From: Pseudomonas kielensis
GTDB taxonomy: Bacteria > Pseudomonadota > Gammaproteobacteria > Pseudomonadales > Pseudomonadaceae
Reading direction: 5' to 3'
NCBI RefSeq assembly: GCF_014236655.1
Contig: NZ_JACMYG010000022.1
Coordinates: 38,765-102,764 of the forward strand
Length of the DNA stretch: 64,000 bases
Shown: piece by piece, positions 42,790 through 51,253 of the stretch
How positions within the stretch are numbered: position 1 is the stretch's first letter
Layout of the letters: the number at the start of each line of letters is the position of its first letter
The notes under the pieces: generated by a model
The model's database searches: none
Seen by the model: only the letters and a program-made list of their open reading frames with translations
Told to the model about the DNA's origin: nothing
Position numbers and translations under genes: made by a program

Positions 42790-43682
42790 GGTTGCTCCTG
42801 GTGCCAGTGACTTTCGGCGACCGCGTCGTGGGCATGCAGGCTTTCGCTGTGGACCACACGCACATCGAATGCCAGCAGGCCCGGGAAGCGTTGCAGTGCC
42901 AGGTGCAGGCGGCGCGCGGCGTCCTCGCAGAACATCAGGTTTTGCCCGTTGGCCAGGGCGAAGGCCTGTTCGTCCGCGCGCTTGACTGCGGTTTGTACGG
43001 CGGTGCCCAGGGCGGCTTCGGCGTGGTTGATGGCGGCGATCAGCGGCAGATCGTCGAGCACTCCATCCAGGTGCAGGCACAACTGGGCCGTGCTGCGCTG
43101 ACTGTGGGGGGTGGCGACTATGCCACGGGTGGAACCGAGCCAAGCCAGCACGTCGGCGTGCTGCAAGGGTGTGTTGGCAAAGTCATCGACGAACTGCTGC
43201 TGAATCAATTGCCTGGACAGCGCCGCAGAGCAGGGGCAGGTCGAGGAGTAACTGACATCGACCCGCAGTTCCACGTGGAACACCGTTCCCTGCAGGCGCG
43301 CATCGAGGCTGATGGGGTAGCTTTTCCAGCCAGCCAACGGGCTGACCAAGGCGGGGCGCTTGAGCAGGACATCGCTGTGAATGCGCAGGTAGGCTGAGGT
43401 CGCCAGGCCTTCATGGCTGTCCAGAAAATCCTGTAGCACGCGGCGCAGGAGCGCGGGTGTCAGGTTCTCCTGCTCCAGCATGGCCAGTGCCAGGTACAGG
43501 CGCGACATATGAATGCCACGGGCTTGGGCGTCATCCAGGCTGACGCCGGCATCGGCTTTGGCATTCAGGCGTTGGTCGGCGAGTAGAACAGGAAGGGCAA
43601 TGCCGCACATACCCACCCAGTCCAGAGGCAAGGATTGGCGTGCGGCCTGCGCGGCGATATCCGGCAGAGTCAGCGCATTCAT
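42786..43682 (-). CDS. folE2: GTP cyclohydrolase FolE2 (type IB, zinc-independent)
   Basis: The 298-aa protein has the FolE2 signature around the catalytic cysteine (YSSTCPCSAALSRQLIQQQF), plus VGMCGIALPVLL near the start and QNLMFCEDAARRLHLALQRF near the end. FolE2 makes dihydroneopterin triphosphate for folate with metals other than zinc, replacing zinc-dependent FolE when zinc is short. It is first in the minus-strand operon, 32 bp downstream of a perfect Zur-like palindrome (43714-43728). A parS-like site lies within its coding sequence. Confidence 0.94.
   Translation of the reverse strand: MNALTLPDIAAQAARQSLPLDWVGMCGIALPVLLADQRLNAKADAGVSLDDAQARGIHMSRLYLALAMLEQENLTPALLRRVLQDFLDSHEGLATSAYLRIHSDVLLKRPALVSPLAGWKSYPISLDARLQGTVFHVELRVDVSYSSTCPCSAALSRQLIQQQFVDDFANTPLQHADVLAWLGSTRGIVATPHSQRSTAQLCLHLDGVLDDLPLIAAINHAEAALGTAVQTAVKRADEQAFALANGQNLMFCEDAARRLHLALQRFPGLLAFDVRVVHSESLHAHDAVAESHWHQEQP
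43268..43281. promoter_or_regulatory. parS: parS-like palindrome inside folE2
   Basis: GTTCCACGTGGAAC, with the same flanking A on each side as the copy at 36410-36423. It encodes VFHVEL of FolE2, so protein constraint could contribute. But the exact 16-base identity with an intergenic copy 6.9 kb away argues for a ParB site. Confidence 0.6.
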
Positions 43683-43713
43683 GAGCAGGTCCGTCGTAGG
43701 AGATGATTGCGAA

Positions 43714-43728
43714 TGTTATATTATAACA
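43714..43728. promoter_or_regulatory. Zur box upstream of folE2 operon
   Basis: TGTTATATTATAACA is a perfect palindrome around a central T and matches the gammaproteobacterial Zur box (GTTATAATATAAC type). It lies 32 bp before the folE2 ATG. Under zinc sufficiency Zur would repress folE2, carbonic anhydrase, dihydroorotase and the ThrRS-like gene. Confidence 0.85.
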
Positions 43729-43770
43729 ATCAAATCGACGACAGCTTTTTCAAGGTTGCCCCTATCGCAC

Positions 43771-44148
43771 TCAACAGCCCGTCAGGCGGCTGCAGGTGAA
43801 ACGGGCGCTGGCACCGCCTGAACTGGAAAACCGGTTGAGGGTGGTCCAGCCGACACGCCGGCTATAGCCGACCCAGGCCTCGCCATCAGAGGCCAGGCCC
43901 GTGAAGAACGTGAGCTGGCCGTAACGACTGGTGGTTTGCGCCCAGTAACGTTTGCCGCGTTGTTCAAAGCCACGCATGTAGGTGGTGTTGCCCGCCGTGG
44001 CGACGCTGTAGGCATTGCCTTCGGGGTCGACACAGGCCAGCAGGGTGGCGCTGCGGGTGCAGGTGGCCAGCCCCGGTAGTTGCGCACAGGCGTCGGCCGC
44101 GAACAGCAGCAAAAGGCCGGACAAGGTGCATTTCAGGGCGTAGGGCAT
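43771..44148 (-). CDS. Small secreted cysteine-containing protein of the Zur locus
   Basis: The 125-aa product has a signal peptide (ALKCTLSGLLLLFAADACAQ) and a mature part of about 100 residues. The mature part has four cysteines (ATCTRS, LLACVDPEG, RFTCSRLTGC), many aromatic residues and few charges. I do not recognise the family. It is read toward folE2, and a Zur-like box (44228-44242) lies 80 bp upstream, shared with the divergent zigA. A periplasmic role in zinc scavenging is possible, but there is no His-rich stretch. Its stop precedes the folE2 Zur box by about 43 bp. Confidence 0.7.
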   Translation of the reverse strand: MPYALKCTLSGLLLLFAADACAQLPGLATCTRSATLLACVDPEGNAYSVATAGNTTYMRGFEQRGKRYWAQTTSRYGQLTFFTGLASDGEAWVGYSRRVGWTTLNRFSSSGGASARFTCSRLTGC

Positions 44149-44227
44149 GGGGTTTCTCGTGCAGGTGGCAGGGCCAAGGATTGCGCCCTTCGTCGCGGGC
44201 GACAAGCACTGATTGGCTTGTTTGCAT

Positions 44228-44242
44228 TGTTATACTATAACA
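44228..44242. promoter_or_regulatory. Zur box between secreted protein and zigA
   Basis: TGTTATACTATAACA is a perfect palindrome around a central C, nearly identical to the box at 43714-43728. It sits between divergent genes and can control both the small secreted protein (minus) and the zigA-DUF1826 operon (plus, start 44301). Confidence 0.85.
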
Positions 44243-44300
44243 TTTGCGCCTTGCCTGATCTGTGATCTCCCGTGATGCCTGCTGCCCAGAGGAATACCTG

Positions 44301-45509
44301 ATGCCCAATCGCCTTCCCGTTACCGTGCTCTCCGGCTTTCTCGGTGCCGGTAAAAGCACCCTGCTCAATTATGTCCTGCGCAACCGCGAGCATCTGCGGG
44401 TGGCGGTGATCGTCAACGATATGAGCGAAATCAACATCGACGGCAGCGAGGTGCAGCGCGATGTCAGCCTGAACCGCGCCGAAGAAAAACTGGTGGAAAT
44501 GAGTAACGGCTGCATTTGCTGCACCCTGCGTGAGGACTTGCTGGAGGAGGTCAGCAAGCTGGCCCGGGACGGTCGTTTCGATTACCTGCTGATCGAGTCC
44601 ACCGGGATCTCCGAACCGTTGCCGGTGGCGGAGACGTTCACCTTTCGTGATGAGCAGGGGCAAAGCCTGGCCGACATCGCGCGGCTCGACACCATGGTCA
44701 CGGTGGTCGACGGGATGAACTTCCTGCTCGATTACCAGGCCGCTGAAAGCCTCGCCTCCCGCGGGCAGACCCTGGGTGAGGACGATGAGCGCTCGATCAC
44801 CGATCTGCTGATCGAGCAGATCGAGTTCGCCGACGTGCTGCTGATCAGCAAGATCGATCTGATCAGCAGTGCCGAACGCGAGGAGTTGATCGCCATCCTC
44901 AAGCGCCTGAATGCCCAGGCGCAGATCATCCCCATGGTCATGGGCGAGGTGCCGTTGCGGCAGATCCTCAATACCGGGCGTTTCGATTTCGCCAAGGCAG
45001 CCCAGGCGCCGGGCTGGCTCCAGGAGTTGCGCGGCGAGCACGTGCCGGAAACCACCGAGTACGGCATCGCCTCAATGGCTTACCGGGCCCGCCGGCCATT
45101 TCATCCCCAGCGTTTTTTCAGCTTTATCGACCGGCCCTGGGTGAACGGCAGACTGCTGCGCTCCAAGGGTTTTTTCTGGCTGGCCAGCAAGCACCAGGAT
45201 GCCGGCAGTTGGTCCCAGGCCGGTGGCTTGATGCGCCACGGGTTTGCCGGACGTTGGTGGCGTTTTGTACCGAAAGAGCAATGGCCGGACGATCAGGAAA
45301 GCACCGCGGCGATCATGCAAAACTGGCTGCCTGGCACCGGCGATTGTCGCCAGGAGCTGGTGTTCATCGGCCAGAACATCGACTTTGCCCAGCTCACCGC
45401 CGAACTGGATGACTGCCTGCTCAGCGCTGACGAAATGGCCATGGGTGTCGAGGGATGGCGCTCGCTGGAGGATCCGTTTGGGTCCTGGTTCGACGAGGAG
45501 GCGGCATGA
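44301..45509 (+). CDS. zigA: COG0523 GTPase metallochaperone (ZigA-type)
   Basis: The 402-aa G3E GTPase has Walker A LSGFLGAGKSTLLNYVL, the metal motif NGCICCTLREDLLEEV (CxCC), base-recognition ISKIDLIS, and a C-terminal CobW domain. Zinc-starvation members such as ZigA deliver zinc to client enzymes at low zinc. A Zur-like box is 60 bp upstream, and AGAGGAA precedes the ATG. Its stop overlaps the DUF1826 start by four bases. Confidence 0.9.
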   Translation: MPNRLPVTVLSGFLGAGKSTLLNYVLRNREHLRVAVIVNDMSEINIDGSEVQRDVSLNRAEEKLVEMSNGCICCTLREDLLEEVSKLARDGRFDYLLIESTGISEPLPVAETFTFRDEQGQSLADIARLDTMVTVVDGMNFLLDYQAAESLASRGQTLGEDDERSITDLLIEQIEFADVLLISKIDLISSAEREELIAILKRLNAQAQIIPMVMGEVPLRQILNTGRFDFAKAAQAPGWLQELRGEHVPETTEYGIASMAYRARRPFHPQRFFSFIDRPWVNGRLLRSKGFFWLASKHQDAGSWSQAGGLMRHGFAGRWWRFVPKEQWPDDQESTAAIMQNWLPGTGDCRQELVFIGQNIDFAQLTAELDDCLLSADEMAMGVEGWRSLEDPFGSWFDEEAA

Positions 45510-46150
45510 GCCTGGCGCCCGCGCTCCAGACTCGGCCGTTGGTCCGCCAGGCCATTGGTCAAACTCCCGAAGTGTTCACCCGGATTCTCGAGGACGGCAC
45601 CAACCTGGCGCTGTGGCAGCGTCGGCTACCGTTGCATATCGTGGATTTCGCCACGCTGTTGTTGTCGCTGAACCAGCCGCTGGCCGAATCGCTGGTGGTC
45701 GAGTTGGCCAATGACGAGGCGCAACCCGACCTGCGCAGCCTGGCGGCTTGTTGCAGTGATCTAGAGGGCTATGAGGGGTTCATCGCCGATGTGGCGTGGC
45801 TGATCAGTGCCTTTGCCTGCCTGCTCGGGGCGCGGCGGATCGGGGTGCGGGTGCGCACCCTGGATAAAGCCATGTGTCCGCGTTTTCACGTCGACCATGT
45901 GCCGGTGCGGCTGATCACCACCTACGCTGGGGTCGGCAGCCAGTGGCTGGAGGAGGGCATGATCGATCGCCAGCTCCTGGGCAATCCGCAAGCCGAGCCC
46001 GGGCAGTACCAACAGATGCTCGGTGGTGAAGTGGCGTTGCTCAAGGGGGAGAAGTGGCAGGGCAACGAAGGCGCCGGGCTGATCCACCGTTCTCCGGCCC
46101 TGGCGGCGGGAGAGCGCCGTCTGATCCTGACACTGGACTGGCTGGCGTGA
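45506..46150 (+). CDS. DUF1826-domain protein
   Basis: The 214-aa protein matches DUF1826 with CPRFHVDHVPVRLITTYAGV and a late LIHRSPALAAGERRLILTLD. The conserved His/Asp/Cys (C-x-x-F-H-x-D) suggests a metal site. Function unknown, but the family is repeatedly linked to COG0523 GTPases in zinc loci, as here, where it overlaps zigA by four bases. It may be a client of the GTPase, which is inference. Confidence 0.85.
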   Translation: MSLAPALQTRPLVRQAIGQTPEVFTRILEDGTNLALWQRRLPLHIVDFATLLLSLNQPLAESLVVELANDEAQPDLRSLAACCSDLEGYEGFIADVAWLISAFACLLGARRIGVRVRTLDKAMCPRFHVDHVPVRLITTYAGVGSQWLEEGMIDRQLLGNPQAEPGQYQQMLGGEVALLKGEKWQGNEGAGLIHRSPALAAGERRLILTLDWLA

Positions 46151-46208
46151 GTCAGGTGGTGATAGTGAATCGACCGGCCCTCAGGCATATTGCGTTGATC
46201 TTCCTGTG

Positions 46209-47210
46209 ATGCCGCTCTGTGCCGTGAAATCGCCAAACCTGTTACAGAACATCCCTACCCATGTGATTGCCGGCCCCCTGGGCGCCGGCAAGACCAGCCT
46301 GATCCGTCACCTGCTGGCGCAGCGGCCGGCGCACGAGCGTTGGGCGGTGCTGATCAACGAGTTCGGGCAGATCGGCCTCGACGCCGCACTGTTGACCACC
46401 GGCGCTGATGGTATTTCGCTGGGGGAGGTGGCCGGTGGCTGCCTGTGCTGCGTGAATGGCGCGCCCTTCCAGATCGGCCTGGGTCGGTTGCTGCGGCGCT
46501 CACGTCCCGATCGCCTGTTTATCGAACCTTCGGGTCTCGGCCACCCGGCACAGTTGCTCCGGCAATTGAGCGAGGCTCCCTGGCAAGGGGTGCTGGCGGT
46601 CCAGCCGAGCGTGATGGTGCTCGACGCCCAGGCGCTGGCCGCCGGCAAGCCCCTGCCCGCCGCGCAACAACAAGCACTGCCCAGCGCCGGGCTGTTGCTG
46701 CTGAACAAGGCCGAGCACCTGGGCGAGGACCAGCGGCAACGGATTCGCGGGTTGTTGCCCCAGTGCCCACTGATCTGGACCGAGCAAGGGCGGTTGTCAT
46801 TGAGTGAGCTGCCAGGCGTGCAAAGCCAGGCCCAAGCGCTTGTGGATAACTTCACCGCAGCCAAGGGCGTGGCGCCCGCGCCATTGATCTGGACGGACCC
46901 GGCCTTGCCGATCTGTTTGAGTCAGCAGCAGGAAGGGGGGTGGAGCATCGGCTGGCGCTGGCACGCGAGCCAGGTATTCGATCGCCAGCGCCTTGCCGCT
47001 TGGTTGCAGGGCTTGACGTGGCGTCGGGCCAAGCTGGTTATCCACAGCGCCGAAGGCTGGATATCCGCCAATGCCCTGGACAACGCGACGCTGGATTGGC
47101 GGGCCAGTGAATGGCGCCAGGATTCACGCCTGGAATTGATCTTCGAGGCGCCGCAAGCGGTGGATGAACTGCAACAGGCCCTGGCCGCTTGCCGGGTGAC
47201 GCGGGCTTGA
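46209..47210 (+). CDS. COG0523 (CobW/G3E) GTPase, divergent second copy
   Basis: The 333-aa protein has Walker A IAGPLGAGKTSLIRHLL and the metal motif GGCLCCVNGAPFQIGLGRLL (CLCC). Its base-recognition loop is LLNKAEHLG, where N-K-x-D is altered to N-K-A-E. Its C-terminal domain is shorter than in zigA, and the two are only distantly similar. It follows DUF1826 by 58 bp and likely shares its transcript. The start is weak; GTG 46206 is adjacent. Role in metal delivery is inferred. Confidence 0.82.
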   Translation: MPLCAVKSPNLLQNIPTHVIAGPLGAGKTSLIRHLLAQRPAHERWAVLINEFGQIGLDAALLTTGADGISLGEVAGGCLCCVNGAPFQIGLGRLLRRSRPDRLFIEPSGLGHPAQLLRQLSEAPWQGVLAVQPSVMVLDAQALAAGKPLPAAQQQALPSAGLLLLNKAEHLGEDQRQRIRGLLPQCPLIWTEQGRLSLSELPGVQSQAQALVDNFTAAKGVAPAPLIWTDPALPICLSQQQEGGWSIGWRWHASQVFDRQRLAAWLQGLTWRRAKLVIHSAEGWISANALDNATLDWRASEWRQDSRLELIFEAPQAVDELQQALAACRVTRA

Positions 47211-47217
47211 AGCCTTC

Positions 47218-47616
47218 TTAAGGCCGCTGCTTGCTGTGATCCTGGCGCCACTGGCTCAGCTCGATCACTTCGGCGCTCGGCATCGCCGGTTTTTCTTCGT
47301 AGGGCATCGGGTAGGGCGCCAGTTCGATTTGCGCGCTGTGCGGGCCGAACTGCGTGATGGTGCCGGCATGCCGGGTCTCGCCGGTGACGGTGAACTCAAA
47401 ATTATAGATCCGGGCCAGACGGCGTCGGCCGTTGGCATCTTTGACGAACGCGATTTTCTTCAGCGCCACGTTGCCGTCGAGCAATTCGATGTCGAGTTTG
47501 GCGCAATGGCGCTTGACCCGTTCCAGCGCTCGCTCGCGCAAGCCGTGGTTGTGCCACAGCCATGCTGCGCCGGTCGCCAGCAGCATCAGCACGAAGATAT
47601 TTCCCAGGGTCAGCAT
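47218..47616 (-). CDS. DUF3301-domain membrane protein
   Basis: The 132-aa protein has one N-terminal membrane helix (GNIFVLMLLATGAAWLWHNH) and the DUF3301 segments GLRERALERVKRHCAKLDIE and RRRLARIYNFEFTVTGE. I chose the ATG at 47616 with GGAG upstream; the frame is open to 47733. Function unknown. It converges with the COG0523 gene, seven bases apart, and diverges from pdxY. Confidence 0.85.
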   Translation of the reverse strand: MLTLGNIFVLMLLATGAAWLWHNHGLRERALERVKRHCAKLDIELLDGNVALKKIAFVKDANGRRRLARIYNFEFTVTGETRHAGTITQFGPHSAQIELAPYPMPYEEKPAMPSAEVIELSQWRQDHSKQRP

Positions 47617-47731
47617 CAAACGCACTCCAACTAATTGGCTCCAGCTTAACTGCGACATTGGCCTGTCGTACAGGCTGCGTTTAGTCGCATACTGCGCGGC
47701 TCGAATTTCAATCGTTTTACGGAAATCCCGC

Positions 47732-48604
47732 ATGAAACGTACACCTCATCTGCTCGCCATCCAGTCCCACGTGGTTTTCGGTCATGCTGGCAACAGCGCC
47801 GCGGTTTTCCCGATGCAGCGGGTCGGGGTGAACGTCTGGCCGCTGAACACGGTGCAGTTCTCCAACCACACGCAGTACGGCCAGTGGGCCGGCGAAGTGC
47901 TGGCGCCCCAGCAGATTCCAGCGCTGGTGGAAGGGATTGCCGCCATCGGCGAGCTGGGCAACTGCGACGCGGTGCTGTCGGGTTACCTGGGCAGCGCGGC
48001 ACAGGGGCGGGCGATCCTCAGTGGCGTAGCGCGGATCAAGGCGATCAACCCGCAGGCGCTGTACCTCTGCGATCCGGTCATGGGCCATGCCGAGAAGGGG
48101 TGCATCGTGCCTGCCGAAGTCAGCGACTTCCTGCTCAATGAAGCGGCGGCCGTGGCTGACTTCATGTGCCCGAACCAACTGGAACTGGACAGCTTCTGCG
48201 GGCGCAAGCCGCAGTCGCTGTTCGATTGCCTGGGCATGGCCCGCGCCCTGCTGGCGCGTGGCCCGAAGGCGGTATTGGTCAAGCACCTGGACTATCCCGG
48301 CAAACTGGCGGACGGCTTCGAGATGCTGCTGGTGACCGCCGAAGGCAGCTGGCACCTGCGTCGTCCGCTGTTGGCGTTCCCGCGCCAGCCGGTGGGCGTG
48401 GGCGACCTGACGTCGGGGCTGTTCCTGGCGCGGGTGCTACTGGGCGACAGCCTGGTGGCAGCGTTCGAGTTTGCCGCAGCGGCGGTGCATGAAGTGCTGC
48501 TGGAAACCCAGGCCTGCGCCAGCTACGAGCTGGAGCTGGTCCGGGCCCAGGACCGCATCGCCCATCCGCGGGTGAAGTTCGAAGCCACTGCGATCAGCCT
48601 CTGA
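47732..48604 (+). CDS. pdxY: Pyridoxal kinase PdxY
   Basis: The 290-aa ribokinase-fold enzyme has LLAIQSHVVFGHAGNSAAVF at the N-terminus, the typical vitamin-B6 kinase start. It also has YLCDPVMGHAEKGCIV and the anion-hole region PRQPVGVGDLTSGLFLARVL with catalytic Asp (G-x-G-D). It phosphorylates pyridoxal to PLP in salvage. Length is standard (about 287-290). The gene is monocistronic and converges with a thioesterase gene (4-bp gap). Confidence 0.94.
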   Translation: MKRTPHLLAIQSHVVFGHAGNSAAVFPMQRVGVNVWPLNTVQFSNHTQYGQWAGEVLAPQQIPALVEGIAAIGELGNCDAVLSGYLGSAAQGRAILSGVARIKAINPQALYLCDPVMGHAEKGCIVPAEVSDFLLNEAAAVADFMCPNQLELDSFCGRKPQSLFDCLGMARALLARGPKAVLVKHLDYPGKLADGFEMLLVTAEGSWHLRRPLLAFPRQPVGVGDLTSGLFLARVLLGDSLVAAFEFAAAAVHEVLLETQACASYELELVRAQDRIAHPRVKFEATAISL

Positions 48605-48608
48605 TTGC

Positions 48609-49091
48609 TCAGACGTCGGCCTTGATTTCCTGGTAGCGCTTTTCCAGTTCCTGGCGGATCTGGCGACGCTGTTTGCCCTGGATGTAGCGGCGGCGGTCTT
48701 CGCTGTTCTGCGGTTGCAACGGGGGCACGGCCGCGGGCTTGCGCTGGTCGTCGACCGCCACCATGGTGAAGAAGCAGCTGTTGGTGTGGCGCACCGAGCG
48801 CTCGCGGATGTTTTCGGTCACCACCTTGATGCCCACCTCCATCGAGGTATTGCCGGTGTAGTTGACCGACGCCAGGAACGTCACCAGCTCACCGACGTGA
48901 ATCGGCTCGCGGAAAATCACCTGGTCCACCGACAGGGTCACCACGTAGCGACCGGCATAACGGCTGGCGCACGCGTAGGCCACTTCGTCGAGGTACTTGA
49001 GCAGGGTACCGCCGTGGACATTGCCAGAGAAGTTGGCCATGTCGGGGGTCATCAGGACTGTCATCGACAGCTGGGCATTTCCGGGTTCCAT
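48609..49091 (-). CDS. Acyl-CoA thioesterase (hotdog fold, YciA-like)
   Basis: The 160-aa hotdog protein shows NFSGNVHGGTLLKYLDEVAY (catalytic Asp region) and VDQVIFREPIHVGELVTFLA, then HTNSCFFTMVAVD. It hydrolyses acyl-CoA thioesters; the substrate range is unknown. The C-terminal tail (RRRYIQGKQRRQIRQELEKR) is basic and probably coiled. Start at 49091 with a weak SD. Confidence 0.88.
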   Translation of the reverse strand: MEPGNAQLSMTVLMTPDMANFSGNVHGGTLLKYLDEVAYACASRYAGRYVVTLSVDQVIFREPIHVGELVTFLASVNYTGNTSMEVGIKVVTENIRERSVRHTNSCFFTMVAVDDQRKPAAVPPLQPQNSEDRRRYIQGKQRRQIRQELEKRYQEIKADV

Positions 49092-49226
49092 AGCACACTC
49101 ACGGTTCTAGGCAGGGATTCAGGGACGTACCTCTGCGGGCACTTGAACGGTTTTTCAAAGCATCCTTAACGGGACGCCGCGCCGCTCGCGGTCGTCACGC
49201 TTGTATCCATCTGTTTCCATATATTG

Positions 49227-49287
49227 CACCGCGTTTCTGCCGGAAGTCGCGGTGTTACCCTTCAAAAGCCCGTTCGACGGGCTTTTT
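49227..49287 (+). terminator. Stem-loop plus intrinsic terminator in the leader of the antiporter gene
   Basis: CACCGCG (49227-49233) pairs with CGCGGTG (49248-49254). It is followed by AAAAGCCCGT-TCG-ACGGGCTTTTT (49264-49287), a perfect intrinsic terminator on the plus strand. No plus-strand gene lies upstream: the thioesterase is divergent and starts at 49091. The terminator sits 43 bp before the antiporter ATG. It could be an attenuator in the leader or the end of a short RNA. A plausible -10 (TATATT, 49220-49225) precedes it, without a good -35. Confidence 0.6.
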
Positions 49288-49329
49288 CTCGCGTCACGCC
49301 TACTGCACCCCCATCAAGGAGCCTTCGCC

Positions 49330-51093
49330 ATGCATGCCATCAGTTTCATTCAGGATTTGGCAGTGATCATGCTGGTGGCGGGGGTGGTGACCGTGCTGTT
49401 CCATCGCTTCAAGCAGCCCGTGGTCCTGGGGTACATCGTTGCCGGCTTCATCATTGGCCCGCACACCCCGCCGTTCGGCCTGATCCATGACGAACAGACC
49501 ATCAAGACCCTGGCCGAGCTGGGGGTGATTTTCCTGATGTTCTGCCTCGGCCTCGAGTTCAGCCTGCGCAAGCTGTTCAAGGTCGGCGCGACGGCGTTTA
49601 TCGCGGCGTTCCTGGAAATCGTGCTGATGATCTGGATCGGCTACGAAATCGGCCGCTGGTTCGACTGGAACACCATGGATTCGCTGTTTCTCGGGGCGAT
49701 CCTGGCGATCTCCTCGACCACCATCATCGTCAAGGCGCTCAACGACCTGAAGATGAAAAACGAGCGTTTTGCCCAACTGATTTTTGGCGTGCTGATCGTC
49801 GAGGACATCCTCGGGATCGGCATCATTGCCTTGCTGTCGAGCATCGCGGTGAGCGGTACCGTGAGTTCGGGCGAGGTGTTTTCCACCGTCGGCAAACTCT
49901 CGCTGTTCATGATCGTCGCGCTGGTCATCGGTATTCTGCTGGTGCCGCGGCTGCTGGCCTATGTGGCGAAGTTCGAAAGCAATGAAATGCTGCTGATCAC
50001 CGTGCTGGGCCTGTGTTTCGGCTTTTGCCTGCTGGTGGTCAAGCTGGAGTACAGCATGGTGCTGGGGGCGTTCCTGATTGGCGCGATCATGGCTGAGTCC
50101 CGGCAACTGCTGAAAATCGAGCGCCTGATCGAACCCGTTCGCGACCTGTTCAGCGCGATCTTTTTTGTCGCCATTGGCCTGATGCTCGATCCGATGATCC
50201 TGTTGCAGTACGCCTGGCCGATTGCGGTAATCACCGTCGCCGTGGTGCTGGGCAAGATGCTGTCTTGCGGCCTTGGGGCCTTTATCGCCGGCAACGACGG
50301 ACGCACTTCGCTGCGGGTCGGCATGGGCCTGTCACAGATTGGCGAGTTCTCTTTCATCATCGCGGCGCTGGGCATGACCTTGCAGGTCACCAGCAATTTC
50401 CTCTACCCGGTGGCAGTGGCCGTCTCGGTGATCACCACGCTGCTGACGCCGTACCTGATCCGCGCGGCTGACCCACTGTCGATCAAGCTCGCCGCGGTCA
50501 TACCGACGCGCCTGGGCCGGGTGCTGGGCATGTATGGCGAATGGTTGCGCAGTATCCAGCCGCAGGGTGAGGGCGCGCTGCTGGCTTCGATGATCCGGCG
50601 GATTCTGATGCAGGTGGGGGTGAACCTGGCGCTGGTGGTGGCGATCTTCCTGTCGGGCGGTTTTTTCGCCGAGCGCATGTCGGCTTATCTGCAGGACTGG
50701 ATCAGTGATCCGAGCTGGCAGAAAGCCCTGATCTGGGGTGGGGCGCTGCTGGTATCGCTGCCTTTCCTGATTGCCGCCTATCGCAAGATCAAGGCGCTCT
50801 CGATGCTGCTGGCGGAAATGGGGGTGAAGCCGGAGATGGCTGGCCGCCACACACAACGGGTGCGCCGAGTGATCGCCGAGGTGATTCCGGTTCTCGCGCT
50901 GCTGGTGATTTTCCTGCTGCTGGCAGCCTTGTCGGCCAGTATTTTACCGACCAACAAGTTGCTGGCGTTGATTGCCGTGGTCACCGCCGCGGTGGCGGCG
51001 CTCCTCTGGCGCTGGTTCATCCGTGTGCATACGCGGATGCAGGTGGCCCTGCTGGAAACCCTGGACAACCACAAGGAATCGTCCGGCCATTGA
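49330..51093 (+). CDS. CPA2-family monovalent cation:proton antiporter (KefB-like, no RCK domain)
   Basis: The 587-aa protein has about 12-13 helices of the CPA2 exchanger fold. It has HRFKQPVVLGYIVAGFIIGP near the start, FLMFCLGLEFSLRKLFKVGA, and the ion-site region LIFGVLIVEDILGIGIIALL with paired acidic residues ED. The C-terminal 170 residues add more hydrophobic segments but no RCK/TrkA-N nucleotide-binding domain. It exports K+ or Na+ for protons; the ion is not determinable. GGAG precedes the ATG. Regulation may involve the leader terminator upstream. Confidence 0.87.
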   Translation: MHAISFIQDLAVIMLVAGVVTVLFHRFKQPVVLGYIVAGFIIGPHTPPFGLIHDEQTIKTLAELGVIFLMFCLGLEFSLRKLFKVGATAFIAAFLEIVLMIWIGYEIGRWFDWNTMDSLFLGAILAISSTTIIVKALNDLKMKNERFAQLIFGVLIVEDILGIGIIALLSSIAVSGTVSSGEVFSTVGKLSLFMIVALVIGILLVPRLLAYVAKFESNEMLLITVLGLCFGFCLLVVKLEYSMVLGAFLIGAIMAESRQLLKIERLIEPVRDLFSAIFFVAIGLMLDPMILLQYAWPIAVITVAVVLGKMLSCGLGAFIAGNDGRTSLRVGMGLSQIGEFSFIIAALGMTLQVTSNFLYPVAVAVSVITTLLTPYLIRAADPLSIKLAAVIPTRLGRVLGMYGEWLRSIQPQGEGALLASMIRRILMQVGVNLALVVAIFLSGGFFAERMSAYLQDWISDPSWQKALIWGGALLVSLPFLIAAYRKIKALSMLLAEMGVKPEMAGRHTQRVRRVIAEVIPVLALLVIFLLLAALSASILPTNKLLALIAVVTAAVAALLWRWFIRVHTRMQVALLETLDNHKESSGH

Positions 51094-51112
51094 AGCGTAG
51101 ATCCTTGGCCCC

Positions 51113-51200
51113 GTAGCAGCTGCCGAGCCTGCGTTCGGCGGCGTAGCCGTCGCCTGTTCGAAAGCCCTGGTGCACCGCCGCAGGCTTCGCCAGCCGCTAC
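51113..51200. repeat. REP-like imperfect inverted repeat
   Basis: GTAGCAGCTGCCGAGCCTGCG (from 51113) is mirrored by a near copy on the other strand ending at 51200 (GTAGCGGCTGGCGAAGCCTGC). The arms are separated by about 45 bases. This is the pattern of paired REP elements (REPINs) common between Pseudomonas genes. It lies between convergent genes (antiporter and SUKH protein). Confidence 0.65.
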
Positions 51201-51253
51201 AGAACCGGTCATGGGCCTCGTCAGCGGCTAAAAAACCGCAGTCAGGGGCAGCC

